DNA of 30,332 nt from Solobacterium sp. (GTDB lineage: Bacteria > Bacillota_I > Bacilli_A > Erysipelotrichales > Erysipelotrichaceae), in contig JAFYGX010000071.1 of NCBI GenBank assembly GCA_017543025.1, positions 1 to 30,332 on the forward strand, written 5' to 3'. The notes under the pieces were generated by a model that made no database searches, was not told the DNA's origin, and saw nothing but the letters and a program-made list of their open reading frames with translations. The translations under genes and the position numbers were made by a program. Below are positions 25,434-30,332 of this stretch, one piece after another (within the stretch, counting starts at the first letter, position 1; each line of letters begins with the position of its first letter).

Positions 25434-25479
25434 AAAGAAAAACCGCGCTGCAATTTCACAAGACCTGCGGGCAGCGCAG
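25434..25479 (-). terminator. Intrinsic terminator after the DAHP synthase gene
   Basis: On the minus strand CTGCGCTGC (25479-25471) pairs with GCAGCGCGG (25451-25443), one G-U pair included, followed by TTTTTCTTT. It separates the aroF-type gene from the hydrolase pair. Confidence 0.85.
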
Positions 25480-25487
25480 CTTCCTGC

Positions 25488-26528
25488 TTATTTTTCAACG
25501 AGCTCCGCAAGATCCATCACGAGCTGTTCGCTCTTTTCCCAGCCAAGGCACGGATCGGTGATCGAAAGCCCGTAGGTGCTGTCTTCCGGCTTCTGACAGC
25601 CGTCGAGAAGATAGCTTTCAATCATCAGGCCTTTCACCATCGAGCGGATGTCCTGATTCACATGGCAGCTGTACATGACATCTTTCGCAATCCGGATCTG
25701 TTCCAGATACTGCTTGCCGGAATTGGAATGGTTGCAGTCGACGATCACGGACGGATTGGCAAGACCTGCCTCTTCATACAGATCCAGAAGACTTCTGAGA
25801 TCTTCGTAATGATAGTTCGGCATCGAATGGTTGAATTTGTCCACATAGCCGCGCAGTATCGCATGTGCAAACGGATTGCCGGGCGTCGCCACTTCCCAGC
25901 CGCGGTATACGAATTTCTGCGGGCTCTGCGCAGCGATGATCGAATTCATCATGACTGAAATATCACCGCCGGTCGGATTCTTCATGCCAGCCGGGATGCC
26001 GATTCCGCTGGCAACAATCCGGTGCAGCTGATCTTCTACAGAACGTGCGCCAACCGCAACATAACTCAGCAGATCACTGAGATAGCGGTGGTTTTCCGGA
26101 TAAAGCATTTCCTCCGCACAGGTAAAGCCGGTCTCTTCGGCAACCCGTGTATGCAGTTCGCGAATCGCAATGATCCCCGCCAGCATATCCTCATTCTTAT
26201 GCGGGTTCGGCTGATGCAGCATGCCTTTATAGCCGGTTCCCTTTGTCCGCGGCTTGTTGGTATAAACACGGGGAATGATGAAAATCCGATCCTTCACCTT
26301 CTCCTGCAGTGCTGCCAGCCGTTCCATGTAGTCCAGCACAGCGTCTTCCCGGTCGGCAGAACATGGCCCGATGATCAGCAGCAGCCGTCCGTCTTTCCCC
26401 TCAAAGATCTCTCTGATCTGTCTGTCACGGTCTTTCTTCAGCTGACGGATCGTTTCGCTGAGCGGAAACTCCTGTTTCAGTTCCTGCGGGGTCGGCAGTT
26501 TCCGGATAAATTCCATCTCCATTTCCAT
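25488..26528 (-). CDS. 3-deoxy-7-phosphoheptulonate (DAHP) synthase, class I AroFGH type
   Basis: 346 residues, the length of the class I-alpha enzymes. It condenses phosphoenolpyruvate and erythrose-4-phosphate, the first step of aromatic amino acid synthesis. Seen: IIGPCSAD (Cys56 is the metal ligand), PRVYTNKPRTKGTGYKG, GARSVEDQLHR, GMKNPTGGDI and DCNHSNSGKQ. These are the hallmark blocks of the AroF/G/H family. The start is the first of several nearby Met codons; AAAGGGGAA fits it best. A possible -10 TAAAAT lies at about 26559-26564 on the minus strand. Which aromatic amino acid inhibits it cannot be told from sequence, so I give no isozyme symbol. Monocistronic, between two terminators. 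Confidence 0.93.
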   Translation of the reverse strand: MEMEMEFIRKLPTPQELKQEFPLSETIRQLKKDRDRQIREIFEGKDGRLLLIIGPCSADREDAVLDYMERLAALQEKVKDRIFIIPRVYTNKPRTKGTGYKGMLHQPNPHKNEDMLAGIIAIRELHTRVAEETGFTCAEEMLYPENHRYLSDLLSYVAVGARSVEDQLHRIVASGIGIPAGMKNPTGGDISVMMNSIIAAQSPQKFVYRGWEVATPGNPFAHAILRGYVDKFNHSMPNYHYEDLRSLLDLYEEAGLANPSVIVDCNHSNSGKQYLEQIRIAKDVMYSCHVNQDIRSMVKGLMIESYLLDGCQKPEDSTYGLSITDPCLGWEKSEQLVMDLAELVEK

Positions 26529-26597
26529 AGGATTATTCCCCTTTCATACATGTGACTGATTTTATCGCATTTTTGTCTGTGCATCCAGCGGGAGGAC

Positions 26598-26624
26598 CAG
26601 AAAAAGCGATCCCTCAGGACCGCT
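26598..26624 (-). terminator. Intrinsic terminator after the HAD-like gene
   Basis: On the minus strand AGCGGTCC (26624-26617), loop TGAG, GGATCGCT (26612-26605), then TTTTT. All eight pairs form, one of them G-U. Confidence 0.85.
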
Positions 26625-26632
26625 CTTCACAT

Positions 26633-27811
26633 TCATTCACGAACCATGGCATTTCTGACCCGGATCAGATTCCGCCTGCGGGTTCCGTTCATCGCTTCTT
26701 CCGGATTCCCTTTTCCAAGCGGCGGCCGGTGATAGCCCCGTTCCGGAACCAGCACGGAAAGGTCAATCTCCTCTTCCTGCGCATCGCTCAGTTCATCGAT
26801 CGCCGCTGCCGCAGCCAGTTCTCCAGCCGCTTCTTCGGCAGCCGTCTCCGTCAGAAGATCATCGATCATTTCTTCCGGATCAAGCGCTCCCATCACTTCC
26901 GCGGCGTCAATCAGATCGCCCAGCGCTTCCTCAGCCGCTTCTTCGACAGCCTCTTCCGCCAGTTCTCTGACAAGTTCCTTTTCCAGCTTTTTCTCAAGTT
27001 TTTTCCCGAGCTTTTTCTCAAGCTTTTTTTCCAGTTTCTGTTCCGGTTTTTTTTCTTCTTCCGGTTCCTCATCTTTCGGCACCGCATTCGGATCAAAGAT
27101 CTCATACGCAAGCCAGTACGGTTCGCTTTCCAGCAGGCGGCGCATCATCTTGAAATCTGCCGTGATGAAATCCGGTCCGGCTTCGATGACTTCATAGATG
27201 CGGCGGTTGCTGTTGAAGGCAATCGTAAAGGCACCGACCATGTGACCGTTCATGACATGGGCTGCGGTATGTCCGACATAAATGCAGCACTTCTTCTTCA
27301 TGATTTTACATGCTTTCAGCAGCGCTTCGCTTCCCGAGAACTCATGTTCCTTGGAAGAACTTGCGACAATCACGTCGACATACGGAATCATACCGGCGTG
27401 TTCCAGCATGGATACAATCGTACTGCGGGGACGGCTTGAAATGATGGCAACCGGATAACCTTCTTCTTTCAGCCATTTCAGAAACTCCGGTGCACCGCGC
27501 ATCGGCTGAATCAGATCGGAAAGATGAAAGTGCTGATATTCCCGGTATGCCTTGATGATTTCGTCAATATTCTTGTCCGGGAAAAATTCCGCCAGCATGC
27601 GGGGACTTGAACGGCCGAGCACTTTCTCCTGCTCGGCTTCCGTAAACCTTCTGCCGTCTCCGAACCGCCAGAACATTTCGCGGTAAGATGCGAAAATCGC
27701 CGGTTCCGTGTCCATGATCGTTCCGTCAAAACTGAACACTACCGCGGGTTTTCCGACTTCCTTCTCCCTGCGGCGCAGCGCTTTTGAGCGTTTGTTTTTC
27801 TCTTTGGCCAT
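26633..27811 (-). CDS. HAD-fold protein lacking catalytic aspartates, with Lys/Glu/Ala-rich tail
   Basis: 392 residues. After a basic N-terminus (1-20), residues 22 to about 230 follow the phosphoglycolate-phosphatase/beta-phosphoglucomutase layout of the HAD superfamily with an alpha-helical cap. Motif I, normally DxDGT, reads SFDGT: Ser27 (codon AGT) replaces the nucleophile Asp, and Asp29 remains. Motif II is AIISS. The usual KP of motif III is not seen (EFSGSEALLKA). Motif IV, normally GDxxxD, is GHTAAH (His181, His185). A phosphatase role is therefore improbable; binding or regulation is more likely (inference). Residues 245-345 are low complexity: EKKLEKKL-type repeats, then Glu/Ala-rich helix, then acidic blocks. 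The tail ends basic (GTRRRNLIRVRNAMVRE). AAAGGAG precedes the ATG. Confidence 0.85.
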   Translation of the reverse strand: MAKEKNKRSKALRRREKEVGKPAVVFSFDGTIMDTEPAIFASYREMFWRFGDGRRFTEAEQEKVLGRSSPRMLAEFFPDKNIDEIIKAYREYQHFHLSDLIQPMRGAPEFLKWLKEEGYPVAIISSRPRSTIVSMLEHAGMIPYVDVIVASSSKEHEFSGSEALLKACKIMKKKCCIYVGHTAAHVMNGHMVGAFTIAFNSNRRIYEVIEAGPDFITADFKMMRRLLESEPYWLAYEIFDPNAVPKDEEPEEEKKPEQKLEKKLEKKLGKKLEKKLEKELVRELAEEAVEEAAEEALGDLIDAAEVMGALDPEEMIDDLLTETAAEEAAGELAAAAAIDELSDAQEEEIDLSVLVPERGYHRPPLGKGNPEEAMNGTRRRNLIRVRNAMVRE

Positions 27812-27840
27812 GATCGTTTTAGCTCCTTTTTGATTATCTG

Positions 27841-27865
27841 AAAAATAGTGAGATCATTAATCTCA
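27841..27865 (-). terminator. Intrinsic terminator after the uridine-kinase-like gene
   Basis: On the minus strand TGAGAT (27865-27860), loop TAATG, ATCTCA (27854-27849), then CTATTTTT. The stem is only 6 bp, so this may be partial. Confidence 0.65.
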
Positions 27866-27882
27866 GTATAGCTCAAAAATGC

Positions 27883-28491
27883 TTATTCCAGCGAAGTATT
27901 TATGCACATCTCTGCGTTTTCTGCACCGCCGCAGCCGGAAAAATAGAGTTCTTCCAGCGGAATCCACCGGTTCCGGAATACTTCGAGCTTTTCTTTCCCG
28001 TTGCGTGCCTCGATCCGCTTCAGCTGAACGGAAGGCGTCACGTCAAGAAAAATCCGCAGATCATAATAGTCCCGAAGCTTCGGATGCAGCGAATAGGACC
28101 CCTCCACGATTACCGTATCCGCTGAAGGAACCGTGACCAGTTCGCCAAGCTCCATCTTCACACAGTCAAATTTCCGGTATGTCAGCGGCAGTATTCCATT
28201 CTTCAGCGGTTCCATCACTTCCGCAATCAGCCGTTCGACATCCAGATTACCGCCCGGCGTCGCATAGCGCTGTTCAGACCGCTGCTCCGGTCGGAGAAAG
28301 AAATTATCCGCATGGATCACTGCGCAGCCATACTGTGTTTCAAGCAGTCTCGAAAACCCGGTCTTGCCTGAGGCACATCTTCCGTCGATTCCGATCAGAA
28401 ACGGCTTGTGATCACTTTCCTTCGACCGGTTCATCACATGAACTGCAGCTGCCTGCAGGACGCCGAACGGCTTCATTTCTCCTGTTTCCAT
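27883..28491 (-). CDS. Uridine-kinase-like P-loop protein
   Basis: 202 residues from the ATG at 28489-28491. The earlier in-frame ATG at 28495-28497 abuts the GAGG ribosome-binding site, whereas this one has 7-nt spacing. Walker A is GRCASGKT (residues 37-44), inside LIGIDGRCASGKTGFSRLL. HADNFFL and RYATPGGNLDVERL correspond to the substrate-binding DDFF and P-G-x-D-x-x-R regions of the uridine kinase/phosphoribulokinase family. VIVEGSYSLHPKLRDYYDLRIFLD is the second conserved strand-helix. It likely phosphorylates a nucleoside or another small alcohol; it is shorter than and distinct from canonical Udk, so the substrate is open. An extended -10 (TGATATAAG, about 28569-28561, minus) is a possible promoter. 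Confidence 0.8.
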   Translation of the reverse strand: METGEMKPFGVLQAAAVHVMNRSKESDHKPFLIGIDGRCASGKTGFSRLLETQYGCAVIHADNFFLRPEQRSEQRYATPGGNLDVERLIAEVMEPLKNGILPLTYRKFDCVKMELGELVTVPSADTVIVEGSYSLHPKLRDYYDLRIFLDVTPSVQLKRIEARNGKEKLEVFRNRWIPLEELYFSGCGGAENAEMCINTSLE

Positions 28492-28497
28492 TTTCAT

Positions 28498-28737
28498 ACC
28501 TCATTTCTGTTTCGCTGTATGCGTCTTCTGCATGCAGGTCTTTCCTGTTCTGTCCCTCCGCTTATATCAGAGAAGCCTCTTCCCTTACCGATTCGCATCA
28601 CAGATTCACTTCAGAGCTTCATCTGCTTCCGTGCTTTCCCGCACCCCGGTTTTACTTCAGCCGATGAGAATCTGCAGCGGGAAGTTCTGTTTTCTGCGCA
28701 AATGCGCTAAGATAATCGGCGTAAAGAGAATAGAGAT
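28498..28737. other. Divergent intergenic region between the kinase-like gene and queA
   Basis: Besides the weak minus-strand extended -10, the plus strand shows TAAGATAAT (28708-28716) as a possible -10 about 22 bases before queA, without a good -35. A palindrome CTGCATGCAG lies at about 28529-28538. No gene or RNA was recognised. Confidence 0.4.
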
Positions 28738-29769
28738 ATGAAAACAAGTGAATTTGATTATGAACTGCCCCATGAACTGATTGCCCAGACGCCGCTTGCG
28801 GATCGAACCGGAAGCCGGATGATGGTTGTGCATAAGACGACGGGGGAAATTGAAGATACGGTGTTTTCCCGCATCACAGATTACTTTCATGCCGGAGATG
28901 TGTTGGTAAGAAACAATACAAGAGTCATTCCCGCCCGGCTGTTCGGGACAAAAGAAGTGACCGGAGCGCATGTTGAACTGCTGCTTCTGCGTCAGGAAGA
29001 AGACGATATCTGGGAGTGCCTTGCGGGCAATGCGCATGTCATCAAGCCGGGTACTGTGATTTCGTTTCACGATGGAGAACTGCGGGCAGAATGCGTGGAA
29101 GTAAAGGAAAAAGGCCTGCGGCGCATGAAGATGCATTATGAAGGCATCTTCAACGAAGTGCTTGACAGGCTCGGCAATGTGCCGCTGCCGCCGTATATCC
29201 GGGAAAAACTCGACGATCCCGATCGTTATCAGACTGTTTATGCAAAGATTGACGGAAGTGCAGCCGCACCGACTGCCGGATTGCATTTTACCGATGAAGT
29301 CTTTGAGGCGCTGAAGGCAAAAGGCGTGACGATCGCTGATGTCACCCTGCATGTCGGGCTTGGCACCTTCCGGCCGATGGATACGGAAACAATCGAAGAA
29401 CATGTCATGCATGAAGAAGTCTACTTCATGCCGGCAGAAACCGCAGAGATTCTCAACCGCGCAAAGAGCGAAGGCCGCCGCATCATTGCCATCGGCACGA
29501 CAAGCGTGCGGACGCTGGAAAGCGTCTGGAACCGGTTCGGAACCTTTCAGGAGTGTCAGGGAGAAACCGCGCTGTTCATCTATCCGGGCTATGAATGGCA
29601 TACGGTTGATGCAATGCTTACGAACTTCCATCTTCCGAAGTCCACCTTACTGATGATGATCTGTTCCTTTGCGGGCAAACCGCTCATCATGAGCGCATAT
29701 GAAACCGCCGTACAGAAACGCTACCGGTTCTTCTCCTTCGGCGACTGCATGTTTATCACAAATGAATAG
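28738..29769 (+). CDS. queA: S-adenosylmethionine:tRNA ribosyltransferase-isomerase
   Basis: 343 residues, typical length. It transfers and isomerises the ribose of SAM onto preQ1 in tRNA, making epoxyqueuosine at position 34 of GUN-decoding tRNAs. Family blocks are complete: FDYELPHELIAQTPL, NNTRVIPARLFG, APTAGLHFT, LHVGLGTFRP, IAIGTTSVRTLE and TNFHLPKSTLLMM. The ribosome-binding site is modest (AGAGAATAGAGAT). The stop TAG overlaps the queH start by 8 bases (ATGAATAG), so the next enzyme of the pathway is translationally coupled. Confidence 0.97.
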   Translation: MKTSEFDYELPHELIAQTPLADRTGSRMMVVHKTTGEIEDTVFSRITDYFHAGDVLVRNNTRVIPARLFGTKEVTGAHVELLLLRQEEDDIWECLAGNAHVIKPGTVISFHDGELRAECVEVKEKGLRRMKMHYEGIFNEVLDRLGNVPLPPYIREKLDDPDRYQTVYAKIDGSAAAPTAGLHFTDEVFEALKAKGVTIADVTLHVGLGTFRPMDTETIEEHVMHEEVYFMPAETAEILNRAKSEGRRIIAIGTTSVRTLESVWNRFGTFQECQGETALFIYPGYEWHTVDAMLTNFHLPKSTLLMMICSFAGKPLIMSAYETAVQKRYRFFSFGDCMFITNE

Positions 29770-30332
29770 ACACGATATTGAAACTGTCCGGCGCTTAAGG
29801 AAACATGCCGCAAAGACGAATTACTATCTGGTTTCGCAGAACGAACTGAAGCGCATACAGAAACAGCGGGAAGAAACCGGCCGGAAGCCGCGCCTGCTTC
29901 TGCATGTCTGCTGTGCGGTATGTGCATGCGCCCCACTGGAATGGCTGAGCGAAGCATTCGATCTGACCCTTTTTTTCAACAACTCCAATATCGCTCCGAA
30001 AGCAGAATATGACCGGCGGCTGGAAGAGCTGAAGCGATACCTTGCGGAAAGCGGAATTCTGGCAGAACTGATCGTTCTTCCGTATGACCATGAGGAATAT
30101 ATGAAGCCGCTTCGGCCGATGGCGTCTGACCCGGAAGGCTTCGGGCGTTGTTTCTTCTGCTATGCAGTACGGATGAGAGAAGCCTATGCCTATGCCGCTG
30201 CACACGGATTTGATTACTTCACCACAATCATGTCCGTTTCCCGGCAGAAAGACAGTCAGAAAATGAACCAGATCGGACGCTCCCTTTCCCGTCTGTTTCC
30301 AAAGACCGCATACTTCTACAGTGATTTCAAAA
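29762..30332 (+). CDS. queH: Epoxyqueuosine reductase QueH, N-terminal part (cut by window edge)
   Basis: The ATG at 29762 opens a frame to the end of the window (190 codons). LLLHVCCAVCACAPLEWL (Cys50, Cys51) matches the QueH N-terminal CC motif, FFNNSNIAPKAEYDRRL follows, and GRCFFCYAVRMREAY supplies the second Cys pair (CxxC). Together these are the conserved cysteines for the iron-sulfur cluster and second metal site. TTIMSVSRQKD also fits the family. QueH is the non-orthologous replacement of QueG and reduces epoxyqueuosine to queuosine, the step after QueA. The C-terminus lies beyond the window. Confidence 0.92.
   Translation, partial: MNRHDIETVRRLRKHAAKTNYYLVSQNELKRIQKQREETGRKPRLLLHVCCAVCACAPLEWLSEAFDLTLFFNNSNIAPKAEYDRRLEELKRYLAESGILAELIVLPYDHEEYMKPLRPMASDPEGFGRCFFCYAVRMREAYAYAAAHGFDYFTTIMSVSRQKDSQKMNQIGRSLSRLFPKTAYFYSDFK

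Noticed and set aside
28657..29631. 324-codon minus-strand ORF opposite queA
   Set aside because: It is a shadow of queA, which is complete and unmistakable on the plus strand.
1..30332. CRISPR arrays, rRNA or tRNA genes, phage genes
   Set aside because: No regularly spaced direct repeats of CRISPR type, no rRNA-like sequence, no clear cloverleaf and no integrase or structural phage gene were seen.

Overview
The window (GC roughly one half) reads as a chromosomal segment of a Bacillota species. Shine-Dalgarno sequences are strong (AGGAGG-like), terminators are canonical U-tailed hairpins, the arginine operon is controlled by a T-box, and the family content (Mbeg1-like, SseB, QueH, class I DAHP synthase) fits a gut Firmicute. 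An Erysipelotrichia-like commensal is my guess; the sequence alone does not prove it.

Region 1 (1-10.9 kb, minus strand) is one long arginine operon: argG-argH-argC-argJ-argB-argD-argF-carA-carB, with carB running off the left edge. Neighbouring genes overlap by 4 bases or lie a few to about 50 bases apart. It encodes every step from N-acetylglutamate to arginine, the acetyl-recycling ArgJ, and carbamoyl-phosphate synthase. A sigma-A-type promoter, a T-box leader with a candidate CGU (Arg) specifier and an intrinsic terminator precede argG. A cre-like palindrome overlaps the -35 box.

Region 2 (11-16 kb): a surface lipoprotein with repeat-rich beta-helix-like sequence (plus strand); a glycerophosphodiester phosphodiesterase whose membrane and catalytic halves lie in one frame but are split by a TAG codon; and an sseB gene translationally coupled to an unusual GNAT/pyrophosphatase-like fusion (all minus strand).

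Region 3 (16.0-16.47 kb) is the most unusual stretch. It is a roughly 410-bp element with no transposase or nuclease gene, bounded by two 22-nt hairpins of identical architecture and filled with RNA-like stem-loops. It resembles an ORF-less IS200/IS605-superfamily element of the HEARO/omega-RNA kind. It sits between a good Shine-Dalgarno sequence and the start codon of a rhomboid protease gene.

Region 4 (16.47-22.1 kb, plus strand): rhomboid protease, GH13 alpha-glucosidase, a membrane-anchored HtrA-type protease with an N-terminal zinc ribbon, and an NSS-family sodium symporter. The htrA promoter carries four TTnAC(A/C) hexamers at an exact 11-bp period, like operators of PhoP/OmpR-type response regulators.

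Region 5 (22.1-28.5 kb, minus strand): a possible gene remnant, a membrane-anchored type B carboxylesterase coupled to an Mbeg1-like alpha/beta hydrolase, DAHP synthase, a HAD-fold protein that has lost its catalytic aspartates and gained a long Lys/Glu/Ala tail, and a uridine-kinase-like P-loop protein.

Region 6 (28.7 kb to the end, plus strand): queA and the 5' part of queH, overlapping by 8 bases, for the last two steps of queuosine synthesis.
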